Both the position numbers and the translations under genes were made by a program. Source: Pseudomonadales bacterium (lineage in GTDB: Bacteria > Pseudomonadota > Gammaproteobacteria > Pseudomonadales > Azotimanducaceae). From it: 32,605 bases of DNA. The DNA is taken from assembly GCA_016763855.1 (NCBI GenBank), contig JAESSY010000181.1, forward strand, positions 1 through 32,605, read 5' to 3'. Shown here piece after piece: positions 1 to 9,442 of this stretch (its first letter is position 1; each line of letters begins with the position of its first letter). Under the pieces are notes generated by a model. That model searched no databases, was not told the DNA's origin, and saw only the letters and a program-made list of their open reading frames with translations.

Positions 1-442
1 AGTTCTGCTAAAACGCCTGTATCCATATCACCCAAATGTGGAATTTCTTCTTGAAGCGTCGATAGAATTTCAACACGTTTGATTGAATCGATACCCAAAC
101 CAGATTCCAATTCCATATCCAGCGTTAACATTTCCTTCGGGTAACCTGTTTTTTCAGCAACCACATCTAGGAGCATGGCTTCAAAATCAATAGATGCAAC
201 TTCAGGTGCAGCAGTCTGAACCTGTGTGGAACCTGCTGGTGCAGATGCATTGGCAAGCTCAATAATTTCACCCAGTGTGTTTAGTTCTGCTAAAACGCCT
301 GTATCCATATCACCCAAATGTGGAATTTCTTCTTGAAGCGTCGATAGAATTTCAACACGTTTGATTGAATCGATACCCAAACCAGATTCCAATTCCATAT
401 CGAGGGTCAACATTTCCTTTGGATAGCCAGTTTTCTCAGCAA
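1..442 (-). repeat. Tandem acyl-carrier-domain repeats, period 282 bp
   Basis: Two copies of a 94-residue unit lie in tandem in the PfaA-like gene. Bases 1-119 are identical to 283-401, with no mismatch seen. From 120 versus 402 onward the copies still encode nearly the same protein but differ at many third codon positions. Tandem ACPs are a family trait of PfaA. More copies probably lie to the left of the window. Confidence 0.93.
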
Positions 443-3400
443 CCACGTCGAGCAACATAGACTCGAAATCAATGGCTGGGGCTGTTGTGGTATGAGGCGT
501 AGTTTGAGGCGCTGCTTGAGGCACTATCGTTTGTGGAACCTGCACAGTTGATATTTCGACAGGCTCTGCTGCAACAGGAGCGGTTGGCATGTGGGTGCTT
601 ATTTGTGGTGCTACCGCAGTCATCCCTGCATTACCACTCAATTGCATAAAGGCAACTTCACTGGCGTGTAAAAATGCCTGATGTGCCTGTCCCAAAGTAT
701 CTTGAAAAGATTTTTGTGCAGCAAGGGTTTGTTCTTGCAAACTTTGGAATGCTGCAACCCAATTTGCATCTCTTACGGGTGCTCCTGCAATTGTTTGTTG
801 AGCTGTTTGTTGGGTAGACTCGACCGCTGTGGCAGTAGATGTCGCGGCAACTGTTTGAGCCGCAACTTGTTGAGGTGCAACTTCGGGATTGGGTTTGGGT
901 ACTCCAGCTGATCCGTTTTCAGGTGGATAAGGCTTGCCATGATTAGCACCGGTCAGCTGTACAGTGACAGGGGAGCGCTTGATACCTTCTGGAAGTGCTT
1001 CGATTTCGGCGAATTCCTGCCATAGCGCATCAAAGTTTAAGCTAACGCCGGATGCTGACAGGCTACCTAGAGCGTTCCAGAATGCGGAACGACCATCTTG
1101 CTTTTTGTTATCCATCGATACGACTGAAAATTCTTTACCTTGTAGGCAGTCTTTTACCATTCCGCCCAAAAGCGAACTTGGACCGACTTCAAGAAATAGT
1201 TCGATGCCATCATCATGCATCTTTTCAATCATTCCCTGAAACTTCACTGGGTTGGCCAATTGCCATGCCAGTGTCTTACGAATTTCGCTGGGTTTGCTGC
1301 TGTAGATATTGGCTGTTGTATTGGAATAAACGGGAGTGCTGGGTTTGTTAACCTTGATATCACCGAGGAATTCAAAAAACGGATCGGCACTGGGGCTAAC
1401 AATGTCAGTATGGAATGCGGTTGCAACCGGTAAACGTTTAAATGTTACGCCAGCGGTTTTGAGCTCTATTTCAGCCTTCTCAATTTCACTAATTTCACCT
1501 GCGATAACAACCTGTGAAGGGCTGTTTAGATTTGCGATAACAACATTGCAATCCCACTGATCGAGGTAGGATTGAATTTCATCTCCCCCCCCTTTAACAG
1601 CTGTCATAGTGCCAGGAATACTGGCAGCTTTTTGCATTAATTCTCCACGTCGTCTTGATACTGCGAGTAAGCTTTCTGGTGACTTTAGTGCACCTGCTGC
1701 ATAGAGCGCTGTGACTTCTCCATAACTGTGGCCGGCCACGGCATCGGGTTTAAGATCCAAAGTATCTAGAAGATTCAACATAGACCAAGAAACACACCCA
1801 ATAGCAGGTTGTGCCCATTGGGTACTTGTGAGGGTGGCCAATTGTGCTGTTCTGTCTTCATCACTGAAAACAGGAATGGGGTGAACGATTTGATCGAGTC
1901 GATAATCGCTATTTAACTCAACCGTACTTGCGATGTCCCATGCTTTACGTGCTTGATCGAACTCGCAGGCGAGTTCAGAGCCCATGCTGACATATTGACT
2001 GCCTTGACCTGGAAACAGGAAGGCGACTTTAGGTTGAGATTTCCCTGTACCAAAATGGATCTTGTTTGGCATAGAGAAGGGTGAATCTGGCTGTGCTTTG
2101 ATTTTGTCAGATGCTTGTTGAATCAACTTAGTGGCATCATTTCGATCAGTTGCAACAATAGAGAGGCGATAGGCTGCCGTGGCATCAAAGTCTCTTTGTA
2201 GTTGCGCGGCTATCGTCGGCATGGGGGATGTAAGCAGAGATTCCGAAGCAGCTTTTGCCCTATCGATAATTGCGTCAACATGAGTACCGGAAAATAAAAG
2301 TAGTTCGACTGGAGAGGCGTGATATCGACCACGGTTATTCCACGCAGTGTCATATTCTTCAAGCGCGACATGAAAATTGCTGCCGCCGAACCCAAAGGAG
2401 CTTACAGAACCCTTTCGTTTGGTCTTGGGATCGTGAACCCAGGGCCGTGTCTCTGTACTTAAATAGAAGGCACTGTCTTCAATGTTGAGGGCTGGATTAG
2501 GTTCACTGACTTTAATGGTAGGTGGCAATACCTTGTGATGCAGCGCCATAACCACTTTAAAGAGCGAGGCTGCACCGGCGGCGGATTTTGTGTGTCCAAT
2601 TTGGGATTTAACACTGCCGAGTGCACACCATTGCTTATTGTCTTCATCGAGTTTGTCTTCAAAAGCGTAACGCAAACCACCAAATTCAGCGGCATCACCG
2701 GCTTTGGTTGCAGTACCGTGAGCTTCAACTAATTCAACTTCGTCAACATCGTATCCCGCTACATCATAGGCGCGGCGAATGGCAAGCGCCTGCCCTCTGG
2801 ATTCTGGGGCATAGATACTGCCTGATTTACCATCGGAAGCTGATCCAACGCCGCGAATGACCGCATAGATTCGGTCACCGTCTTTTTCTGCATCTTCAAG
2901 GCGGCGCAGGGCGACCATGCCGATACCTTCACCGAGCATAGTGCCATCGGCATCAGCGGAGAATGGGCGACAATCACCCGTGGGTGACAGTGCTGGGGTT
3001 TGACTGAAACACATGAACATAAAAGTGTCATTCAAGGCGTCAACGCCGCCGGTAATAACAAGATTTGAAGTTCCGGCCTGCAATTCACGAATGGCCATAG
3101 AAACCGCGCCTAAACTACTTGCACAAGCCGCACCCACAACACAGTTAGTCCCGCCAAGATCGAGACGATTGGCGATTCGACCTGCAACAACATTACCGAG
3201 TAAACCAGGGAAAGTACTTTCATCCCATTCAGGATAAGTGTTTTCAATTCCATCACAAACTTCAACAACCTTACTTTCAGGTATGCCAGCATCGCGCAAA
3301 GCCTTAATCCAATGAGGGCGCTGTATGCGAGAAGCCATCTGGCCTACCATTTCAGTGGCTGAGGCGACACCAAGAATGACGCTGATATCAGCTTTATCTA

Positions 3401-3755
3401 CTTTACCGAACTGGACACTTGCAGCATCTTCAAGCACTTTATTGGCAACAATCAGACCCAATAGCTGCGCAGTATCTGTGGTGGACAATTGCTTGGGCGG
3501 CATGCCAAATTGCATGGGGTCAAAATCGACCTTAGGCAGGAAAGCACCACGCTTGCCATAAATTTTACCTTTCTTGCCAGGCTGGGGGTCGTAGTAATCA
3601 TCAATCAACCAATGATCCGCAGGGACTTCAGTCATAAAGTCTTCACGACCTAGGATATTTCGCCAAAAGGATTGGCCTCCAACAGATCCAGGGAATAGTC
3701 CACTGGCACCGACAACTGCGATGGGACTAAATGTTGGTTCTTTCTTTTTGCTCAT
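1..3755 (-). CDS. pfaA: PfaA-like PUFA/polyketide synthase, KS-AT-ACP-ACP (partial, 3' end outside window)
   Basis: Large iterative type I synthase subunit that would extend acyl chains from malonyl-CoA on carrier domains. 1251 codons are visible and the gene runs off the left edge. Domains in order: ketosynthase, about residues 8-460, with active-site Cys211 in GAACASS, His346 in HGTAT and His388 in GHTKSAAG; malonyl/acyl transferase, about 590-880, with GQGSQY and Ser677 in GHSYG; a Pro/Thr/Gln/Ala-rich linker; then two acyl carrier domains with phosphopantetheine serines Ser1130 and Ser1224 in LGIDSIKRVEI. That ACP motif and the tandem carriers are typical of PfaA of omega-3 fatty acid and 'secondary lipid' synthases. 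The ATG at 3755 follows an AGGAG about 9 bases upstream. It lies 47 bases behind the pfaD-like gene and is likely cotranscribed with it. KR and dehydratase domains, if present, are outside the window, so the product cannot be named. Confidence 0.9.
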   Translation of the reverse strand, partial: MSKKKEPTFSPIAVVGASGLFPGSVGGQSFWRNILGREDFMTEVPADHWLIDDYYDPQPGKKGKIYGKRGAFLPKVDFDPMQFGMPPKQLSTTDTAQLLGLIVANKVLEDAASVQFGKVDKADISVILGVASATEMVGQMASRIQRPHWIKALRDAGIPESKVVEVCDGIENTYPEWDESTFPGLLGNVVAGRIANRLDLGGTNCVVGAACASSLGAVSMAIRELQAGTSNLVITGGVDALNDTFMFMCFSQTPALSPTGDCRPFSADADGTMLGEGIGMVALRRLEDAEKDGDRIYAVIRGVGSASDGKSGSIYAPESRGQALAIRRAYDVAGYDVDEVELVEAHGTATKAGDAAEFGGLRYAFEDKLDEDNKQWCALGSVKSQIGHTKSAAGAASLFKVVMALHHKVLPPTIKVSEPNPALNIEDSAFYLSTETRPWVHDPKTKRKGSVSSFGFGGSNFHVALEEYDTAWNNRGRYHASPVELLLFSGTHVDAIIDRAKAASESLLTSPMPTIAAQLQRDFDATAAYRLSIVATDRNDATKLIQQASDKIKAQPDSPFSMPNKIHFGTGKSQPKVAFLFPGQGSQYVSMGSELACEFDQARKAWDIASTVELNSDYRLDQIVHPIPVFSDEDRTAQLATLTSTQWAQPAIGCVSWSMLNLLDTLDLKPDAVAGHSYGEVTALYAAGALKSPESLLAVSRRRGELMQKAASIPGTMTAVKGGGDEIQSYLDQWDCNVVIANLNSPSQVVIAGEISEIEKAEIELKTAGVTFKRLPVATAFHTDIVSPSADPFFEFLGDIKVNKPSTPVYSNTTANIYSSKPSEIRKTLAWQLANPVKFQGMIEKMHDDGIELFLEVGPSSLLGGMVKDCLQGKEFSVVSMDNKKQDGRSAFWNALGSLSASGVSLNFDALWQEFAEIEALPEGIKRSPVTVQLTGANHGKPYPPENGSAGVPKPNPEVAPQQVAAQTVAATSTATAVESTQQTAQQTIAGAPVRDANWVAAFQSLQEQTLAAQKSFQDTLGQAHQAFLHASEVAFMQLSGNAGMTAVAPQISTHMPTAPVAAEPVEISTVQVPQTIVPQAAPQTTPHTTTAPAIDFESMLLDVVAEKTGYPKEMLTLDMELESGLGIDSIKRVEILSTLQEEIPHLGDMDTGVLAELNTLGEIIELANASAPAGSTQVQTAAPEVASIDFEAMLLDVVAEKTGYPKEMLTLDMELESGLGIDSIKRVEILSTLQEEIPHLGDMDTGVLAE

Positions 3756-3802
3756 TAATGATTGCTCCTGGCTCTGTTAAGTTGAGCCTCGTTCACTATT
3801 TT

Positions 3803-5479
3803 TTAAGTTGAGTGCGTTTTAAATTGAGTAGGTGGAAAATTAAGTGCGTCTGGCCCTAATACCAAGCCAAAAGTTCTGAGTTGCATTGCGCGTGTAATAT
3901 GAGCCGCGCCTTCCAATAGGTTAAAGGCTATTTGTTGTATGGTTCTGTTTTCAGGTGCTTCAAGGAAACTCCCTGCAACCCAACGGTTAAATGCGCCCAT
4001 AGCCGGACCACACCAGAGTTGGTAATCCACTTGTCTTTCATCATCCCCGACGATTGGCCAGCGACTAGAGTTGCCGATATACCATCTGAAGATTAAAGCC
4101 ATTTTATGCTTTGGATTTTTGGCCGCTCTTTCCAATTGAGAAGGATCAGCATTTTTAAAGAAAGCTTGAGTTTCTGCCCAGATTTCATCCAGCGTTGCCC
4201 TAAATATATTCTTTTCAATATTGGCCCGCTGATCGGCAGGAATATCTTCAATGGAATCACAATGACTATATAACTCATACAATTGGTTACCTCGGACAGC
4301 CATCATGGTTCCCCGTTGCAAAACCTGAACTTTTACACCCAGTTCAAACATATCAGCAGAGGCTGTCATGGCGACATCGGCCAATTCAGCTTTCGCTAAC
4401 AACTTACGGCTGTTGTCGGAGACGCCGGATTCAATAGCTGATTGATGAACTGTACCAATCAGAACAAAGGCTGCACCGAGAGAATAAGCCGCAGCAACAC
4501 TGACCGGAGTACCGAGACTTCCCGCTGCTCCCAGACGAATAGGGCGGGTGTAGCCGTATTCTTTAATAAGTGCATCTCGTAGGCTCATGATTGCGGGGAA
4601 GAGGGCATTTAGCGGTCTGTTATCTGTGTGTCCACCTGAATCTGATTCAATAATAATGTCTTCTGCAAGGGGAATGGTGGCAGCAATTGCAGCTTCTTCA
4701 GTTGTTAACAGCCCATCGGCTAATAACTGATCAAGAATCTTTTTGGGGGCGGGTGTCAGAAAGTGTCTGGCAACCTCTTCTCGTGAAATTTTCGCGAAAA
4801 CGTAATTTTGTCTTTGAACTGAGCCGTCTGAGGCTCTTGTCAGCCCAACACAGGCATACCGTACGATTGCAGGGGTCAGTGACATGAAAGCAGAAGCTGA
4901 GACACGTTTTACAGAAGAACGAAGATAGAGGTCAATGATCTGGTTTTCTAAGTCAGGTTCATTTGGCGAATGGATAAGATTGCTTCCCCAAGGTAGTCCT
5001 TTAGGGTCGAGTGCATCACTAATCTCAGTAATGGCGGCTTCGACAATGGCTGGAGAGAGTCCCGCCGCGCCAAACATACCCATGGCACCCATCTTACCTA
5101 ACTCGATGACTAATTTGGTCGAGGCGATTCCCCGGGCCATTGCGCCGCCGACGTAGGAAAATCGTACACCGTGAGTTTCTTGAAAGCCACGATCTCCAAG
5201 CCATTCGGGATAAAGAGGTGGCAATATTCCGAGCAGGGCTTGTTGATCTGTAGATTGATCGATGTCTGACTGAATCGAACCTGTACTGGTAATGCCCATT
5301 TTTCTGGAGGTACTATCGTAAACAATGTGGGTAGCTGAGCGTATTGAGGCTTTAATGGAAGCAGACGTTAGAGGATTAAAATCCACGTCTGCCAGATTGC
5401 CTGTCCAAGTGCCAACTGCACCAATATTCTGACTGCCTGCTGTTACCGCAGGATCAGCCAATTGTGTTCTGGATGTCAT
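3803..5479 (-). CDS. pfaD: PfaD-family FMN-dependent enoyl reductase
   Basis: 558-residue protein of the PfaD/2-nitropropane-dioxygenase-like family, the trans-acting enoyl reductase that serves PUFA-type synthases. Visible family features are the N-terminal region with GVRFSYVGGAMARGIAS, the flavin-barrel segment IIIESDSGGHTDNRPL and the later LGAAGSLGTPVSVAAAYSLGAAFVLIGT. A long C-terminal part follows with RWYIGNSSRWP and QLWCGPAMGAFN, as in full-length PfaD. The ATG at 5479 has an AGAGAAAG-like site just upstream. The gene precedes the PfaA-like gene with a 47-base gap, so both are probably one transcript. In Shewanella and Moritella clusters pfaD comes after pfaC, so this order is atypical and resembles non-canonical pfa-type clusters. 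Confidence 0.92.
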   Translation of the reverse strand: MTSRTQLADPAVTAGSQNIGAVGTWTGNLADVDFNPLTSASIKASIRSATHIVYDSTSRKMGITSTGSIQSDIDQSTDQQALLGILPPLYPEWLGDRGFQETHGVRFSYVGGAMARGIASTKLVIELGKMGAMGMFGAAGLSPAIVEAAITEISDALDPKGLPWGSNLIHSPNEPDLENQIIDLYLRSSVKRVSASAFMSLTPAIVRYACVGLTRASDGSVQRQNYVFAKISREEVARHFLTPAPKKILDQLLADGLLTTEEAAIAATIPLAEDIIIESDSGGHTDNRPLNALFPAIMSLRDALIKEYGYTRPIRLGAAGSLGTPVSVAAAYSLGAAFVLIGTVHQSAIESGVSDNSRKLLAKAELADVAMTASADMFELGVKVQVLQRGTMMAVRGNQLYELYSHCDSIEDIPADQRANIEKNIFRATLDEIWAETQAFFKNADPSQLERAAKNPKHKMALIFRWYIGNSSRWPIVGDDERQVDYQLWCGPAMGAFNRWVAGSFLEAPENRTIQQIAFNLLEGAAHITRAMQLRTFGLVLGPDALNFPPTQFKTHST

Positions 5480-6052
5480 TTAATCTTTCTCTAGTTAATA
5501 CAACAGTGAGCGCTTTGCGTTGCGCTGACCGGTTCTCAAAAAATTCTTTTTCCCTAAGTGCGTAGTTCGCACGCAGATAGATGACACCTGACACAGGGCT
5601 GCCGATTATACCGGCTGGGTTCGATAATGGTAAGCATTTCCCTAAGAAAGCTCTAATGGGGGCGAGGCGGCATAATTTCAAATAGGAATTGCAGGTTAAT
5701 ATCACAGCTCAAACACCAACTTTGCTTAAGTAATCTGGGTTTGTTTAAAATATAACAATATTATTAAAATGATATATAACAGTCAGATAGAGAATATACC
5801 TAATGTTAAGTATCATATGTATTTGAATGCTTAAAGTCGATTCTAGCTTTATTCAGTGGCGTTATTTTCTCAGGTGGTTTAGCCAAACTGTTTAATCTCA
5901 AACTTGTGATGGGCTCTGATTTTAATCGCCGAATTTCTGCCTAACGAAAAAATGATCAAGTGGTGAGGTTATAGATTGCGTATTTTGATCAGTTTATTCC
6001 TTCGAAAGTTCATTCTTTGACTAAACTGAGAGTAAGATTGATGGAGTAATGA
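5480..6052. other. Intergenic region between divergent genes, AT-rich
   Basis: 573 bases separating the minus-strand pfaD-like gene from the plus-strand STAS-like gene. The stretch 5745-5800 is very AT-rich and must hold at least part of both promoters, but I see no convincing -35/-10 pair. A GGAG at about 6041-6044 serves the STAS-like gene. No RNA gene was recognised. An 83-codon reading frame at 5454-5705 overlaps the pfaD start and has no family resemblance. Confidence 0.5.
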
Positions 6053-6475
6053 ATGGAATCTACGCTCAGCGAAGATGAAGTATCGAGCTTTTTACGGCTC
6101 ACTGTATCGGGTGAAGTGGATTACACCTCATTTTACCAGGCTGTCACAGAAGCCGAGAAATTGTTGGACATGGGCAATCGAGCAGGTCTTCTTTTTGACG
6201 GTAACAAAATAGATCGCTTCAATATACCCAATCACATCTGTCAGCAAATGGCGCCAAACTTGTTTCACCGAGAACGAAAAGTGGCTTTCTTTAGTGCTGC
6301 TCCCCTGGCTTTTGGTATGGCCAGAGTTATTCAGACTTACTCATTTAATAACAACTTTGCGGTGTTCAAGACCTATGAAGAGGCAGTTGAGTTTCTTGTA
6401 GCAAATACTGACTCGTCAGCTACGGATTTTACTCTTTCTCCTCCTCCTTCTGCGATTCTGAATACCGATCCATAG
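6053..6475 (+). CDS. STAS/SpoIIAA-like domain protein
   Basis: 140-residue soluble protein without signal peptide or membrane segment. The pattern of an N-terminal beta strand with [20 protein letters not shown], then GLLFDG, then [21 protein letters not shown] and a terminal [11 protein letters not shown] helix fits the SpoIIAA-like/STAS family (compare PF11964), whose members are small and mostly uncharacterised. A GGAG site precedes the ATG. The 3' end overlaps the 3' end of the convergent pyrophosphatase gene by 47 bases. The last 20 or so residues (Ser/Thr/Pro-rich) are therefore antisense to the pyrophosphatase tail and may be an unconserved extension. Function is unknown, and assignment rests on fold-pattern resemblance only. 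Confidence 0.75.
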   Translation: MESTLSEDEVSSFLRLTVSGEVDYTSFYQAVTEAEKLLDMGNRAGLLFDGNKIDRFNIPNHICQQMAPNLFHRERKVAFFSAAPLAFGMARVIQTYSFNNNFAVFKTYEEAVEFLVANTDSSATDFTLSPPPSAILNTDP

Positions 6476-6980
6476 CCGCTCGGACTTGCCGCTTTGCTTC
6501 TTCTGCATCTCCCCAGCCTTCCAACTTAACCCATTTACCCTCTTCAAGGTCCTTATAATGTTGGAAGAAATGTTCAATTTGGTCCAATGTGATTTTGGGT
6601 AAATCGCTGTGATTAATGACGTTGTCGTAACGACGTGTTAGTTTAGTGCTTGGTACTGCAAGAATTTTTTCGTCTCCTCCGGCTTCATCTGACATCAACA
6701 AGACACCGATAGGTCGACAATTTATGACTGCCCCAGGGGTAATTGCTCTGGTACTAGCGACAATAACATCTACTGGATCGCCATCGTCTGACAAAGTGTT
6801 TGGTACGAAACCGTAATTGCCGGGGTATCTCATAGAAGTGTAGAGATATCGATCGACAAAGAGTGCGCCAGATTTTTTGTCCATTTCATATTTAATGGGC
6901 TCACCACCCACAGGCACTTCAATAATAACGTTAATGTCATTCGGTGCGTCATTACCTGATGGTATTGCATCTAGTCGCAT
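6429..6980 (-). CDS. ppa: Inorganic pyrophosphatase (family I)
   Basis: Soluble cytoplasmic enzyme that hydrolyses pyrophosphate to phosphate and pulls biosynthetic reactions forward. The 183 residues align along their whole length with E. coli Ppa (176 aa): [30 protein letters not shown], the metal-binding signature [25 protein letters not shown] and [20 protein letters not shown] are all present. The tail is a short Glu/Lys-rich extension. That extension lies in the 47-base overlap with the convergent STAS-like gene. The start at 6980 is the natural one by comparison with the family. It is transcribed divergently from the MFS transporter gene. Confidence 0.97.
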   Translation of the reverse strand: MRLDAIPSGNDAPNDINVIIEVPVGGEPIKYEMDKKSGALFVDRYLYTSMRYPGNYGFVPNTLSDDGDPVDVIVASTRAITPGAVINCRPIGVLLMSDEAGGDEKILAVPSTKLTRRYDNVINHSDLPKITLDQIEHFFQHYKDLEEGKWVKLEGWGDAEEAKRQVRAAMDRYSESQKEEEKE

Positions 6981-7060
6981 GGAGAGAGTATTCCTTAGTC
7001 GTTAAAAGGTGCGCATTATTCTGATACAGCATGATGAAATCAAGTGGATTTATGCTTTTA

Positions 7061-7088
7061 TTGATGATTAGTTTTACGCAAATATAAT
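7061..7088 (+). promoter_or_regulatory. Candidate sigma-70 promoter for the MFS gene
   Basis: TTGATG (7061-7066), a 16-base spacer and a perfect TATAAT (7083-7088), 27 bases before the ATG of the MFS transporter. Seen by eye only. Confidence 0.55.
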
Positions 7089-7115
7089 ATAAAAGATAGG
7101 TAGAAAATTTCAACA

Positions 7116-8411
7116 ATGCAAAAGCTTTCCCCCAACTGGCCTTTTAACCCAAGGCGTATACCTTTCTTTTATGGGTGGGTGATCTGGCTATTTAGCACCT
7201 TGGGTTTTTTATTCAGTATACCGGGCCAAACGATGGGAATGGCGGTGTTCACTGATCCGCTAATCGATGTCCTTGGCTTGACGCGTACCGAATTATCCAT
7301 GGCCTACCTCGGGGGAACGATTACGTCGTCCCTGTTTTTGACCCGTGCAGGGCGTTGGTATGATCAGTACGGGGGTCGTTTTATGATCACGTTCGCCAGT
7401 ATCGCGCTGGGTTTTATGGTGTTCTTTATTAGTATGACGGATATCTTGGCGAATGCATTTGGCGGAGGGGCTTTTATACTTATTCTCCTTGGCTATTTTG
7501 GTGTCCGTTTTTTTGGTCAGGGAATCCTGACAAGTTGTTCAAGAAATGTCTTATTACTCTGGTTTGTTCGAAGGCGTGGTTTGGTGACAGGCATTCGTGG
7601 CATCTTCGTGTCGTTTGGGTTTTCAATTGCGCCTTTATTAATTGCCTGGTTGATCACAAGTCTGGAATGGCGTTATGCACTTTGGGTGATGGCGGGTGTC
7701 GTCGGTATTCTATTTTCTACACTTGCATTGATTTTCATCAGGGATAATCCTGCTTCAATAGGGTTAAAGGCTGATGGTGGTCAATTGTTACCCGGCGATG
7801 AAAAAGAAACTGTTAAGGAAGCAGAATATAAGACACTAGAGCAAGCGAGATGCGATCCCGTTTTTTGGATATACAGTTGTAGCTTGGGTATCTATGCTCT
7901 TTTTGGGACTGCGCTAACCTTTCACATCGTATCGATATTTTCAGAGGCAGGGCGAAGCAAAGAAGAAGCCTTTGCCTATTTTTTGCCCTCAGCAGTTTTT
8001 TCAACTTCTATGAATTTACTGGCGAGTTGGTACGTTGACAAGCACAGCCTTAAACCTTTCCTTATTCTCATGCTCCTATGTTTTGTTGTTGGCGCCTATG
8101 GCTTGTTACATTTGGAGAGTGCCTGGGGTTTCTGGATGTTGGCTGCGGGAATGGGCTCAGGTGGTGGTCTATGGGGTGTTATATCTAATCTTGCCTACAT
8201 TCGATTTTTTGGAATAATGAACCTCGGCGCAATTTCAGGTTTAAGTAGTTCCTTCTCTGTATTCGCCAGCGCTGTGGGTCCCGCAGCATTTGCCCTTGGA
8301 TATGATGCCACCGGGGATTATAGTTTTGGCATTAAGTTGTGTATGGGTTTGTTACTGATTCTGCTCTCAGCAGCACTGCTCATTCGTCAACAAGAACTTG
8401 AAAGGCTCTAG
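7116..8411 (+). CDS. MFS transporter
   Basis: 431-residue, very hydrophobic protein with about 12 membrane segments, of the major facilitator superfamily. The first segment is FYGWVIWLFSTLGFLFSIPGQ. Between segments 2 and 3 lies GRWYDQYGGRF, the MFS motif A loop. A hydrophilic central loop (about residues 215-245, GLKADGGQLLPGDEKETVKEAEYK) separates the two six-helix halves. The overall shape resembles the monocarboxylate/oxalate-formate antiporter-like branch, but the substrate cannot be read from the sequence. A metallophosphoesterase gene begins 30 bases after its stop on the same strand, so the two may be cotranscribed. Confidence 0.88.
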   Translation: MQKLSPNWPFNPRRIPFFYGWVIWLFSTLGFLFSIPGQTMGMAVFTDPLIDVLGLTRTELSMAYLGGTITSSLFLTRAGRWYDQYGGRFMITFASIALGFMVFFISMTDILANAFGGGAFILILLGYFGVRFFGQGILTSCSRNVLLLWFVRRRGLVTGIRGIFVSFGFSIAPLLIAWLITSLEWRYALWVMAGVVGILFSTLALIFIRDNPASIGLKADGGQLLPGDEKETVKEAEYKTLEQARCDPVFWIYSCSLGIYALFGTALTFHIVSIFSEAGRSKEEAFAYFLPSAVFSTSMNLLASWYVDKHSLKPFLILMLLCFVVGAYGLLHLESAWGFWMLAAGMGSGGGLWGVISNLAYIRFFGIMNLGAISGLSSSFSVFASAVGPAAFALGYDATGDYSFGIKLCMGLLLILLSAALLIRQQELERL

Positions 8412-8441
8412 AAATAAAGAGTAGAAATAAAGGGTACGAAC

Positions 8442-9440
8442 ATGCAATTAACCACTATCAGTCAATTCCATGCTGTTTTTCATGAAGATGGCATTGCTCG
8501 TCGCGTTGAAAATTTGAGTCCAGGAGGTGATTTTGATGCTCATGGTATCCAACTTCAAACCCTGCCTGATCTGGGTAAGCGTCTATCTACCTTTGCCACC
8601 GTGAACGATGTGCATTTCGGGGAAGTTATTTGTGGCAGTGTTTCAGGTCAGGACATGGGTCCGGTATTTTCCGCAGAAGAGGAAGATGATCCTTATCCTG
8701 AAGTGATGAACGCGGCAGCAATTGAGGAGATTAAGGCTATTCAGGCTGATGCAGTATTAGCGAAAGGAGATTTAACCTGTGATGGAACCCAAGAGCAGTA
8801 CCATCAGTTTTTGAATTTCTATCACAACGCTTTTGAGGATCGACTCCACCATGTGAGGGGTAATCATGAAGCCTATCGAGAACCCGTCATAGAAACTGAA
8901 AAGCGTATTAAAATCGAGTTAGAAGGCGTAATGCTTCTCATGATCGATACTGTGCGTCCAGGTCTAACGGGGGGTACAGTTTTTGATGAAGACATCGAAT
9001 GGATTGGCGATATATCTCAGGGGGCTCAAATACCTGTTTTGGTTTTTGGTCATCACCAGATATGGGATCCGCGAACAGCCTATCGATCCGAAGACTATTT
9101 TGGTATTCAGCCGGATGAGTCTGAAAAACTAATTGCTTTAGTTGCCTCACAATCGGTTATCAAAGGGTACTTTTCTGGGCACACTCATAGAAATCGCGTA
9201 CGTTATTTTACTGAGACAGCCGATGTACCTTGGGTTGAAGTCGCTTGCGTCAAAGATTTCCCTGGTATGTGGGCAGAGTACCAAGTATTTGAGCGAGGTA
9301 TTTTACAGATGAATCACCGGATCAATCACCCGAAGGCACTTGAGTGGTCAGAGAAAACCAAGGACATGTATCATGGGTCGTACCATGATTATGCGCTTGG
9401 CTCGCTATCTGATCGCTGTTTTGTTGTTTGTAGAAATTAA
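8442..9440 (+). CDS. Calcineurin-like metallophosphoesterase
   Basis: 332-residue protein of the dinuclear-metal phosphoesterase superfamily. All metal-binding motifs are present in order: DVH (Asp56, His58), GD (Asp110), GNHE (Asn141-His142), GHH (His204-His205) and GHTH (His247, His249). This spacing resembles the 3',5'-cyclic nucleotide phosphodiesterase (Icc/CpdA) branch, although the N-terminal 45 residues before the first motif are extra. There is no signal peptide, so a cytoplasmic location is inferred. It starts 30 bases after the MFS gene and probably shares its promoter. Its stop codon TAA ends two bases before a 151-bp inverted-repeat element. The exact substrate is unknown. Confidence 0.88.
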   Translation: MQLTTISQFHAVFHEDGIARRVENLSPGGDFDAHGIQLQTLPDLGKRLSTFATVNDVHFGEVICGSVSGQDMGPVFSAEEEDDPYPEVMNAAAIEEIKAIQADAVLAKGDLTCDGTQEQYHQFLNFYHNAFEDRLHHVRGNHEAYREPVIETEKRIKIELEGVMLLMIDTVRPGLTGGTVFDEDIEWIGDISQGAQIPVLVFGHHQIWDPRTAYRSEDYFGIQPDESEKLIALVASQSVIKGYFSGHTHRNRVRYFTETADVPWVEVACVKDFPGMWAEYQVFERGILQMNHRINHPKALEWSEKTKDMYHGSYHDYALGSLSDRCFVVCRN

Positions 9441-9442
9441 GT

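Noticed and set aside
964-1560. Several overlapping plus-strand frames opposite the AT domain of the PfaA-like gene
   Set aside because: They are shadows of the long minus-strand gene, whose catalytic motifs are intact through this stretch.
5454-5705. 83-codon minus-strand frame overlapping the pfaD start
   Set aside because: Out of frame with pfaD, no resemblance to any family and no ribosome site; more likely leader sequence.
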